Below are positions 8,555-15,242 of a DNA stretch of 64,000 nucleotides, piece after piece. The DNA is from Paenibacillus agri (GTDB lineage Bacteria; Bacillota; Bacilli; Paenibacillales; Paenibacillaceae). The stretch is taken from positions 248,001 to 312,000 of the forward strand of contig NZ_JABWCS010000221.1 in assembly GCF_013359945.1 (NCBI RefSeq). Direction: 5' to 3'. The notes under the pieces were generated by a model that saw only the letters and a program-made list of their open reading frames with translations, did not search any database and was not told where the DNA came from. The position numbers and the translations under genes are program-made. Position 1 is the stretch's first letter. Each line of letters starts with the position of its first letter.

Positions 8555-8649
8555 ATCAGAGCCAAGCCTCCAAGCTAGGAGGTGAGGACCTGAACCGGGC
8601 TCTGATCAGTCCATCATGCTACGCGACATGCGCACGGCGGTTCAAGGTC
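8555..8649. other. Interleaved inverted repeats (pseudoknot-like) beside array 1
   Basis: Two perfect or near-perfect inverted repeats interleave. ATCAGAGCC (8555-8563) pairs with GGCTCTGAT (8598-8606). GGACCTGAACCG (8586-8597) pairs with CGGTTCAAGGTC (8638-8649) with one bulge. As RNA this would be an H-type pseudoknot; as DNA it could be a protein-binding site. Function unknown. Confidence 0.5.
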
Positions 8650-8829
8650 TCGTTTGTTGTCTAACTTGAAGAGGACAGTTCGCTTTTGGAACAATCCCTG
8701 TTTATATTGATTAGAGGTTTATTTTTCCAACTAGTAAAACCGTTTGTGATCTAACACAGTCAATATATAGGAGAACACAATGCAGAGGGCTTGGCAAAAA
8801 TTCTGCATGGGGGGAGGAAAGCTGAAGGA

Positions 8830-9348
8830 ATGGAAAGCATTATGAAAGTCCAAACAGCAAATACGGGTGAAGAGGAAGCATTCATGCAAATGGTGCTGGG
8901 GCAACAAAGACTTCTTTACGGGATCGCATACAGTTATTTGCGAAGTGAAGCGGATGCGCTTGAAGTATTGCAAGAGGCTACCTGTCGGGCATGGACTAAA
9001 CGCAGGAGCCTGAAAGATCCGGCACGGTTCACCCCTTGGCTCATCCGAATTGTCATCAATTGTTGCAATGATGAGCTTAAACGGAGAAAGCGGGTACTAA
9101 CCGTGAAGCCGGCAGAACCGGATAACAACATGATGGAAATGAGAAGTGACCTTAGACTGGATATGGAGCAGGCGCTGGATGGGATGAAGCCAAAGTACCG
9201 GCAGGTGCTCGTACTCAAGTATTACCGGGACATGACAGTAGCCGAGATTGCCGAAATATTGGACAGGCCAGTAGGAACAGTCAAAACTTGGCTGAACAAA
9301 GGACTGAAACATTTACGTGGCAAAATGAAAATTAAGGAGGAAGCATGA
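8830..9348 (+). CDS. ECF-type RNA polymerase sigma factor
   Basis: Extracytoplasmic-function sigma-70 family member of 173 residues. Seen: region 2 (LLYGIAYSYLRSEADALEVLQEATCRAWTKR split over helices, with the FTPWLIRIVINCCND segment) and region 4 with the helix-turn-helix YRDMTVAEIAEILDRPVGTVKTWLNKGLKHL. Starts at TTG 8791, ATG 8830 and ATG 8842 are all in frame. ATG 8830 is chosen as the best compromise with GGAGG at 8813-8817, although the spacing is long, so the true start is uncertain by a few codons. It stops one base before the next gene's ATG, a usual sigma/anti-sigma arrangement. No confident autoregulatory promoter was identified. Confidence 0.9.
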   Translation: MESIMKVQTANTGEEEAFMQMVLGQQRLLYGIAYSYLRSEADALEVLQEATCRAWTKRRSLKDPARFTPWLIRIVINCCNDELKRRKRVLTVKPAEPDNNMMEMRSDLRLDMEQALDGMKPKYRQVLVLKYYRDMTVAEIAEILDRPVGTVKTWLNKGLKHLRGKMKIKEEA

Positions 9349-9349
9349 T

Positions 9350-10771
9350 ATGGCTTTGCGCGAGGAGAAGCTTCTTGAAGATTATTTTCACAAGTTGTCA
9401 TTGGAAGCGGAACGGGTACCGGGGTCCCGGATTCATGCGAATGTTCGTCTTGCTCTACACAAGAGATCAGAACATGCCAAGAAGTTATGGAAAAAGCGTC
9501 TGTGGACAGCAACAACCGCTGTAGTAATTACCGTGCTATTGGTGGTTGCTGCGGGATCATGGATGGGTGAAGGTACAGGGCTGCGGAGTGCGCTCAGTTC
9601 TTTTGCGAAGACGGTTCCACTGAAGGCATACCAGGCTATTTTAACTTCAGATACTACAGTATCATCAGCGATTAAGGCGGGATTGATGCAGCAGGTGGGT
9701 GTCTCCTCCTTGGAAAAAGAGGGTCATGTGCTGACTATTGACGGTATGGCAGCCGATGCCATGGGGATCATTATTCTCTACTCTATAGACAACAAGTCAG
9801 AACAAATAACAAAGACCCACCAGATGTCATTGACAGATAGTAAGGGAGCGGTAGTAGGTTCTGAACTAATTGGAATGCATCAGAATCTTCGCTCAGGCAC
9901 TACCCTGAATGTAACGCGCCTGACTTGGACGGGAGAAGCCAATAATTTACCGGATGAAGTGGAGGTTCAGCTTGAACTCGCCAAGAGCGCCGGGAATGAT
10001 CAGCAGCCTGTTACTCCGGAGCAGCTTATCAATTTATCTGTACCAATCAAAATAGACAAGAAGGCAATGGAGGAGAGCGGACAATCTATTGCATTTAATC
10101 AACCCTTAACGGTTGCTGGACAAACGATACATATCAAGCAAGTGTATGCGGGTGTTACCGGCATCTATGTGGAGACTGCATATGATAAAAATAATACCCA
10201 GGATATTTTCGGAATGCTAAACCCGCGAATATTACTGGGAGATGAATCAGAATACCAAGGATTTTATCTGCCGCAGCGAATCCGGAAAGTGGGAAGGGAG
10301 TTTAGTGTATTTAGTAATGATAGTACTAACCCCAATGCACCGCTGCGTCTGACTGTTGACGGAATCTATGCCTTGGAACCATCCAAGAGGGAACTGGTCA
10401 TCGATACAGATAAGCAGCAAATTCTGAAGGCGCCAGATAATGCGCTCACAGTAGAGGTAGTACAGGATTCCGCTAAGCAGCAATTAATCGTTTTGAAGCA
10501 CCATGTTACAGATCGTAACAAATTAAGCCGTGAGGGTAATTTAATAATGAACATGTCGTTCAAGGATGGTAAGGGAGAAGTACATGAATATGATCAGTCT
10601 CTTCACAGCTTTGACCTTACGAATTTGTTTGAATCCAAACAAGAGGAACTGAATAAAACCGGCCTTAATTTGTACTTGATCGGAAAAGAAAAACTCCCGC
10701 AGCCGTTAACCTTTACGCTGGACAGCTATCCTAACGCTATTAAGGACGTACGGACCATTACGCTGCGCTGA
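9350..10771 (+). CDS. DUF4179-like membrane protein, probable anti-sigma factor
   Basis: Protein of 473 residues with a charged cytoplasmic N-terminal part (about 1-48), one transmembrane helix (about 50-70, TTAVVITVLLVVAAGSWM) and a long extracytoplasmic domain. This layout and its position directly behind an ECF sigma gene, with AAGGAGG nine bases before its ATG, are typical of DUF4179 proteins proposed to hold their sigma factor at the membrane. The extracellular part contains two similar beta-rich halves and no obvious catalytic motif. I saw no zinc-binding ZAS motif (HxxxCxxC), so the inhibitory role is inferred from context only. A strong terminator closes the two-gene operon. Confidence 0.8.
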   Translation: MALREEKLLEDYFHKLSLEAERVPGSRIHANVRLALHKRSEHAKKLWKKRLWTATTAVVITVLLVVAAGSWMGEGTGLRSALSSFAKTVPLKAYQAILTSDTTVSSAIKAGLMQQVGVSSLEKEGHVLTIDGMAADAMGIIILYSIDNKSEQITKTHQMSLTDSKGAVVGSELIGMHQNLRSGTTLNVTRLTWTGEANNLPDEVEVQLELAKSAGNDQQPVTPEQLINLSVPIKIDKKAMEESGQSIAFNQPLTVAGQTIHIKQVYAGVTGIYVETAYDKNNTQDIFGMLNPRILLGDESEYQGFYLPQRIRKVGREFSVFSNDSTNPNAPLRLTVDGIYALEPSKRELVIDTDKQQILKAPDNALTVEVVQDSAKQQLIVLKHHVTDRNKLSREGNLIMNMSFKDGKGEVHEYDQSLHSFDLTNLFESKQEELNKTGLNLYLIGKEKLPQPLTFTLDSYPNAIKDVRTITLR

Positions 10772-10788
10772 TAGATACTTAAAAAAAC

Positions 10789-10845
10789 AGCGGGCGCTGT
10801 CCCTCAAGAGAAGCTCGAGGGACAGCGCCCGCTATGTTTTCTTTT
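10789..10845. terminator. Terminator between the sigma operon and the PfpI gene
   Basis: Perfect 17-bp stem (10789-10805 with the complement ending at 10833), flanked by A7 on the left and a T-rich tail on the right. It probably serves both convergent transcripts. Confidence 0.9.
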
Positions 10846-10863
10846 AAGGGTTGACGTACGGCC

Positions 10864-11388
10864 TTATTCCCCGGCCAGTGCGTCGCAAAAGGCTTTGCCG
10901 TATGGCGGCAAATCAGGCGGACGGCGGGCGGAGATAATGTGTCCGTCCGTCACCACAGGCTCGTCTTTCCAAATCGCGCCTGCATTTTCCATATCATCGC
11001 GGATTCCTGGAGTGGAAGTAACAGTCACACCCTCCAGAATTTTTGCCGAAATGAGCACCCAGCCGGCGTGGCATATCTGCCCGATCGGTTTCTTGGCTGC
11101 ATGGAAATCCTGCACGAGCTTCAGCACTTTGCTGTAGCGGCGGATTTTATCGGGCGCCCAGCCGCCCGGAACGAGAATACCGTCATAATCGGCGGCATCA
11201 AGCTCGTCCCAGGAATATTCGGCTTTGGCAGGAACGCCATATTTACCGATGTAGGTCTTATCTTTTTCAAGTCCGGCCAGGTGAACCTCCGCGCCTTCCT
11301 CCCGCACCCGGTAGACAGGGTACCAAAGCTCCAAATCCTCAAATTCGTCATCCACTAACGCAATGACCTTCTTGCCGTCGAGTCTCAT
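10864..11388 (-). CDS. DJ-1/PfpI family protein (protease/deglycase-like)
   Basis: Class I glutamine-amidotransferase-like fold of 174 residues, resembling PfpI, YhbO and GSP18 stress proteins. Seen: N-terminal VIALVDDEFEDLELWYP with the family glutamate, the DYDGILVPGGWAPDKIR strand, nucleophile cysteine C106 in GQICHAGW (nucleophile elbow), and the C-terminal VTDGHIISARRPPDLP. Members have been described variously as intracellular proteases and protein/nucleotide deglycases; the substrate cannot be told from sequence. AAGGAG precedes the ATG. It is convergent with the sigma/anti-sigma operon. Confidence 0.9.
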   Translation of the reverse strand: MRLDGKKVIALVDDEFEDLELWYPVYRVREEGAEVHLAGLEKDKTYIGKYGVPAKAEYSWDELDAADYDGILVPGGWAPDKIRRYSKVLKLVQDFHAAKKPIGQICHAGWVLISAKILEGVTVTSTPGIRDDMENAGAIWKDEPVVTDGHIISARRPPDLPPYGKAFCDALAGE

Positions 11389-11597
11389 TATTGGGATCTC
11401 CTTCCTGCATTCATCTTCTATTCTTCTTTATTCTATCAAATTTAAAATTTTAAGTCACATGAGGAGTGGATATGTCTAGTTCAATTGCCAAATAAATCAT
11501 TATATGCAAATGAGAAGGATTCTGGAGAGTGAAGTCGAATATAGAAATAAAAAGTCGGAACCTGCGTGCTTTTTAATTTATGCTTGAGGTGTGACAG

Positions 11598-12050
11598 ATG
11601 TGGAAAGATGACTTATTGGAGAAAGCATGCAGTTGCGGCGGTGACATGACTATACATATGCATACGCTAGTGTACAACACAAAGATCAAAATCACAGATG
11701 TTCCCGTGTATAACTGTGAGGACTGTTCGCGTTATGAACCGTTGCCTGCCATTAAGCCGGCTTTGGGCGAACTTGTGCAGCAATTGGGTAGAGAGGGGAC
11801 TGCGGGTAGTAAGATTTCCTTGGCGGACGGCAGTGAGTGGGCCTTTGTATTGAAAGAGACATTTTCTAAATTTAGTGGCGAGGGTTTACCGGAACTTGAA
11901 GCGGAGATCCGCAAAGCGGTTCAGAGCCGGATTGATCTTCTGCTGGACATTTATAGATTCGCTGCGGATTCCGAGGATGTTGAGTGGATGCGGGAAACGG
12001 GTGACCGATTGTCACAATTGACTCTGCGATCGACACAAATTGCCAAATAA
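11598..12050 (+). CDS. Uncharacterised protein with an N-terminal zinc-ribbon-like motif
   Basis: Not recognised as a named family. The 150-residue product begins with two cysteine pairs, ACSCGGDM and VYNCEDCSRYE, spaced about 30 residues apart. This resembles the zinc knuckle of YgiT/MqsA-type proteins and implies metal binding. The rest is helical with a C-terminal stretch rich in Arg, Asp and Leu and no membrane segment. GAGGTG lies eight bases before the ATG. It stands alone between the divergent pfpI-like gene and ccpA, so context gives no functional clue. No toxin-like partner gene lies next to it, so a toxin-antitoxin role is not supported. Confidence 0.75.
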   Translation: MWKDDLLEKACSCGGDMTIHMHTLVYNTKIKITDVPVYNCEDCSRYEPLPAIKPALGELVQQLGREGTAGSKISLADGSEWAFVLKETFSKFSGEGLPELEAEIRKAVQSRIDLLLDIYRFAADSEDVEWMRETGDRLSQLTLRSTQIAK

Positions 12051-12218
12051 GTTACAGGAAAAGGATGCTCAGTGGATGTTTTCTTGTTTTCAAGAAATTT
12101 TTCTGCAAAAACAATGAAAATATTTCACGAAAGTTGGATTTTTCATGCACTTTTTGTTACGATAGAAAGAGGTTACATGATTGCACCAATAGGGATGCAG
12201 ATTCTATGCATTCCGGGG

Positions 12219-12297
12219 TAACGCTTCCGCTTTGAAAAGATTTTTGAAAGGAAAATGAAGCGTTATCATTGCACAAATGTACAAAGTGTCGTATCAT
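12219..12297 (+). promoter_or_regulatory. ccpA promoter with a cre-like palindrome over the -35 region
   Basis: Candidate -35 TTGCAC (12269-12274), 17-bp spacer and -10 TATCAT (12292-12297). The palindromic AATGAAGCGTTATCATT (12254-12270) abuts and overlaps the -35. It resembles a CcpA operator (cre) but is one base short in the left half. GAAGCGTTA within it is also the exact complement of TAACGCTTC at 12219-12227. CcpA autoregulation is a reasonable inference, not shown. Confidence 0.45.
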
Positions 12298-12345
12298 AAT
12301 TTTAATTAGTCGAACGATAAAATTTATCGCAATGGAGAGAGTAAT

Positions 12346-13356
12346 TTGACGGTAACCATTTACGATGTAGCGCGAGAAGCAGGCGTATCTATGGCTACGG
12401 TATCACGGGTTGTGAACAATAACCCCAACGTGAAGCCGCAGACCCGGAAGAAAGTGTTTGAAGCGATTGAGCGTTTGGGCTATCGTCCAAATGCCGTGGC
12501 AAGAGGGCTTGCCAGTAAGAAAACGACAACTGTCGGCGTCGTCATTCCTGATATTTCCAACTCGATATTTGCAGAAATTGCACGCGGGATTGAAGATATT
12601 GCCAACATGTATCACTACAACATCATTCTCTGTAACGCGGACAAGCGTAAAGAGAAGGAAATTCGTGTCATTAACACGTTGCTTGAGAAACAAGTGGACG
12701 GGCTACTTTTCATGGGTGGTACGGTAACGGATGAGCACATTCAAGCATTCCAGACCTCTGCTGTGCCCATTGTACTCTGCGCAACCCGTGACGAGAAGGG
12801 CACGTATCCATCTGTGGACATCGACCACGAAACGGCAGCTTTCGACGCAGTGAACACCTTGATCCGCCACGGACACCGTGAGATTGCCATGATTAGTGGC
12901 ACTCTGCAGGACCCGGCCAATGGTTATGCTAGATTCCAGGGGTACAAGAAAGCCTTGGAAGCAGCTGGCATTGAGTATCAGGAAGATCTGGTGCGTATCG
13001 GTAACTATCGCTACGAATCCGGTGTCGAGGCCATGAAGTACTTCCTCGGACTGAAGAAGAAGCCAACCGCGATTTTTGCCGCAACGGATGAAATGGCGAT
13101 CGGTGCCATTCATAGTATCCAGGACGAAGGTCTGAAAGTTCCAGATGACTTCTCAATCATCAGCGTCGACAACATTCGGATGGCTTCCATGGTCCGTCCG
13201 CTGCTGACAACTGTAGCTCAACCAATGTACGATTTGGGTGCGGTAGCAATGAGACTTTTAACGAAGCTTATGAAGAAAGAGACTGTAGAGAACGCCCGTG
13301 TTATTTTGCCGCATGAGACGATCCTCCGGCTGTCTGTTAATCACCTGAATAAGTAA
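12346..13356 (+). CDS. ccpA: Catabolite control protein A (LacI family)
   Basis: Global regulator of carbon catabolite control; binds cre sites together with Ser-phosphorylated HPr or Crh. Length 336 residues. Seen: helix-turn-helix TIYDVAREAGVSMATVSRVV, hinge helix RPNAVARGLASKKT, and a periplasmic-binding-protein-like core with GLLFMGGTV, DIDHETAAFDA, the FAATDEMAIGA segment and the DFSIISVDNIRMA segment typical of CcpA. The start is TTG, with GGAGAG six bases upstream; the resulting MTVTIYDVAREA is the standard CcpA N-terminus. It is monocistronic, ending in a short terminator. Related functions in this window are enzyme I, EIICBA and an HPr-like protein. Confidence 0.96.
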   Translation: MTVTIYDVAREAGVSMATVSRVVNNNPNVKPQTRKKVFEAIERLGYRPNAVARGLASKKTTTVGVVIPDISNSIFAEIARGIEDIANMYHYNIILCNADKRKEKEIRVINTLLEKQVDGLLFMGGTVTDEHIQAFQTSAVPIVLCATRDEKGTYPSVDIDHETAAFDAVNTLIRHGHREIAMISGTLQDPANGYARFQGYKKALEAAGIEYQEDLVRIGNYRYESGVEAMKYFLGLKKKPTAIFAATDEMAIGAIHSIQDEGLKVPDDFSIISVDNIRMASMVRPLLTTVAQPMYDLGAVAMRLLTKLMKKETVENARVILPHETILRLSVNHLNK

Positions 13357-13384
13357 TCACGGATTTGGATATGCATAGCATGGA

Positions 13385-13405
13385 AAGCTCCTTTTGGAGC
13401 TTTTT
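13385..13405 (+). terminator. Terminator of ccpA
   Basis: Stem AAGCTCC (13385-13391) with GGAGCTT (13396-13402), loop TTTT, T run ending at 13405. Confidence 0.8.
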
Positions 13406-13452
13406 ATGCTTTATATACTATAAAAATTTGAATTGGAAAATAAGTTTAATTT

Positions 13453-13703
13453 ATAGAGATGAACAAAAGAAAGTAACATAAAGCGAGAAGGAACGAAGGG
13501 GAGGGTTTGGAACTGAAGGAGCGAAAGCGCTCGCCTGAAAGCTTTCCGTAGGAAAGCTCGCGTCGGAAGCATGAGCTGGTTCCCAGATTTCAACCGCTAG
13601 AAGCGGTATAATTGAAGAAATCTGGGGACAACAGCGACCGGAAGTCCAAACATTCGCCGTAGTGACGACCGAGTCTTACGTCGGAGCTTTAGTTCGTCTT
13701 ATA
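13453..13703 (+). ncRNA. Dispersed structured element, copy 1 (orientation inferred)
   Basis: About 250 bp, not a recognised RNA family. Nested helices are visible: closing stem ATAGAGATGAAC with GTTCGTCTTAT (13453-13464 / 13692-13702), long-range GTTTGGAACT (13505-13514) with AGTCCAAAC (13643-13651), CCCAGATTTC (13582-13591) with GAAATCTGGG (13617-13626), and inside that ACCGCT/AGCGGT (13593-13607). A GAGCG-AAAG-CGCTC hairpin lies near 13520. The element ends 35 bp before the mtnN start. A second long copy lies at 23420-23627 and a short one at 59511-59617. Whether it is transcribed is unknown. Confidence 0.65.
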
Positions 13704-13737
13704 CATAAACTTATAGAACCATGGGAGGAATCTACAA

Positions 13738-14433
13738 ATGAGTGAAGTAATCGGAATTATCGGGGCTATGGATGAAGAAATTGAGTTGATGCTGAAAGAA
13801 ATTAAAGACAGTAAAACAGTAGTCAAAGCAGGCATCAGCTACCACGTGGGAACTATTTTCGACAAATCTGTAGTGCTGTGCAGATCCGGAATCGGCAAAG
13901 TCAATGCGGCGGTAACTACACAAATCCTGCATGATTCCTTCGGGGTATCCAAGGTCCTGTTCACTGGCGTAGCCGGTGCAGTACACCCTGATCTGAACAT
14001 TGGAGATATCGTGATCTCCTCGGAATGTATGCAGCATGACATGGATGTCACACCGCTTGGTTATCAAAAAGGGATCATCCCTGACCAGGAAGTGTCCTCG
14101 TTCCCTGCGGATGCGGGCCTGATTGCGTTGGCTGAAAAGTCTTGCCGTGAGCTGAACTGCCACTACGAGATCGGGAAAGTATTGTCCGGGGATCAATTTA
14201 TTGCCAGCAGAGAGGTAGTAGCTTCGCTGAGACAAGAAATGGACGGCGCTTGTGTCGAAATGGAAGGAGCGGCGGTTGCTCAGGTGTGCTTCATGAACAA
14301 TACACCTTTTGTTGTTATCCGCTCCATGTCTGACCGTGCTGATGGCTCTGCAGAGGTTAACTATAAAGAGTTTACCATTGAAGCTTCCCAGCGCTCCCAT
14401 GCTATTCTGGCACAAATGCTGCAAGCCCTGTAA
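13738..14433 (+). CDS. mtnN: 5'-methylthioadenosine / S-adenosylhomocysteine nucleosidase
   Basis: Hydrolyses MTA and SAH to adenine plus the thioribose, clearing by-products of SAM-dependent reactions and feeding methionine salvage. Length 231 residues, standard. Seen: GIIGAMDEEIELM with the catalytic glutamate, the SGIGKVNAAVTTQ phosphorylase-fold loop, FTGVAGAV, the substrate-binding CVEMEGAAVAQVC, and the general acid aspartate in RSMSDRADG. GGGAGG lies ten bases before the ATG. The leader holds the structured element, but because an equivalent copy lies elsewhere next to an unrelated gene, it is not read as a metabolite-specific riboswitch. Confidence 0.96.
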   Translation: MSEVIGIIGAMDEEIELMLKEIKDSKTVVKAGISYHVGTIFDKSVVLCRSGIGKVNAAVTTQILHDSFGVSKVLFTGVAGAVHPDLNIGDIVISSECMQHDMDVTPLGYQKGIIPDQEVSSFPADAGLIALAEKSCRELNCHYEIGKVLSGDQFIASREVVASLRQEMDGACVEMEGAAVAQVCFMNNTPFVVIRSMSDRADGSAEVNYKEFTIEASQRSHAILAQMLQAL

Positions 14434-14446
14434 TTTCTGCTAGTCC

Positions 14447-15079
14447 TTAATACATGAACCGCTGCCTGAAACGGACGCGGTCAAAGGTTTCCTGTGAGGA
14501 CATCGGTACCTCCCGGCCAATGCGCACCATGAGGCAATTGGCCGGATGGGAACAAATCTCTGGGTCATCCGTCGCATACCATACCATATCTACGGTTTTC
14601 ATGAGCTTCTCCATCATCTGCCGGTAGCCCCACACATCCAGCCCGCTACCCTTCAAATCCCAATGCCAATAATATTCTGTAGTGAATACAATGCAGTTCT
14701 CCAGCTGTTCCCCTTCAAAGGCGGTGGAAATCATCAGCCTGCCAAGACCGGCTCCGCGATATTCGTCGGCAACCTCAATCGCTCCCAGCTCGACAAGATC
14801 CTTCATACCGCCTTGAGACCACAATTCCATTTCGTCAGGATAATGAAAAGTTACATAACCTATGATAATTCCTTGATCTACTGCAGCAATAATACGTCCT
14901 TCAGGCAGTCCGGCAATCTCGATTAATGCTTCTAGCTGCTCTGAAGGCTTGCGAAAGGCATCCAGATCACGGTGAATGTCCAGCTCTTTGATGTTTTCAG
15001 GTGACAAAGGGCCGTTAACTGTGAGTGTTCTGCCGTTATAACTGAGGGAATGGCTAACCGGAATCTTGCGGTGCTCCAT
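14447..15079 (-). CDS. acuA: Acetoin utilisation protein AcuA-like protein acetyltransferase
   Basis: GNAT-fold acetyltransferase of 210 residues. In B. subtilis AcuA acetylates and inactivates acetyl-CoA synthetase AcsA, lowering ATP cost when acetate activation is not needed. Seen: the acetyl-CoA binding segment ADEYRGAGLGRLMISTA, the upstream beta strands RIIAAVDQGIIIGYVTFHYPDE, and the YYWHWDLKGSGLDVWGYR stretch characteristic of AcuA. It is divergent from acsA across a 163-bp region, as in Bacillus, which supports the assignment strongly. AAAGGAG lies close before its ATG. The acuB and acuC genes that accompany acuA in Bacillus are not in this window. Confidence 0.92.
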   Translation of the reverse strand: MEHRKIPVSHSLSYNGRTLTVNGPLSPENIKELDIHRDLDAFRKPSEQLEALIEIAGLPEGRIIAAVDQGIIIGYVTFHYPDEMELWSQGGMKDLVELGAIEVADEYRGAGLGRLMISTAFEGEQLENCIVFTTEYYWHWDLKGSGLDVWGYRQMMEKLMKTVDMVWYATDDPEICSHPANCLMVRIGREVPMSSQETFDRVRFRQRFMY

Positions 15080-15242
15080 AACCGACTCCTTTCAAAAACA
15101 TTATAAAATATGGAATGTAACCGTTTGCTGTGATATACTGATTCAGACATAAAATATTCACAAATGCTGCATTGACATCATTAATTATGAAAGAAGTCTT
15201 ACCCTTAAAGCTTAATTCAAAGAAGTGAGGGAGGCAAGAGTG

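Noticed and set aside
13453..13703. Group II intron or insertion sequence remnant
   Set aside because: No reverse transcriptase or transposase frame, no recognisable domain V, and no target-site duplication could be identified by eye.
13453..13737. SAM/SAH-type riboswitch controlling mtnN
   Set aside because: A near-equal copy lies before an unrelated lipoprotein gene and a short copy lies near def, and no known SAH or SAM aptamer core was recognised.
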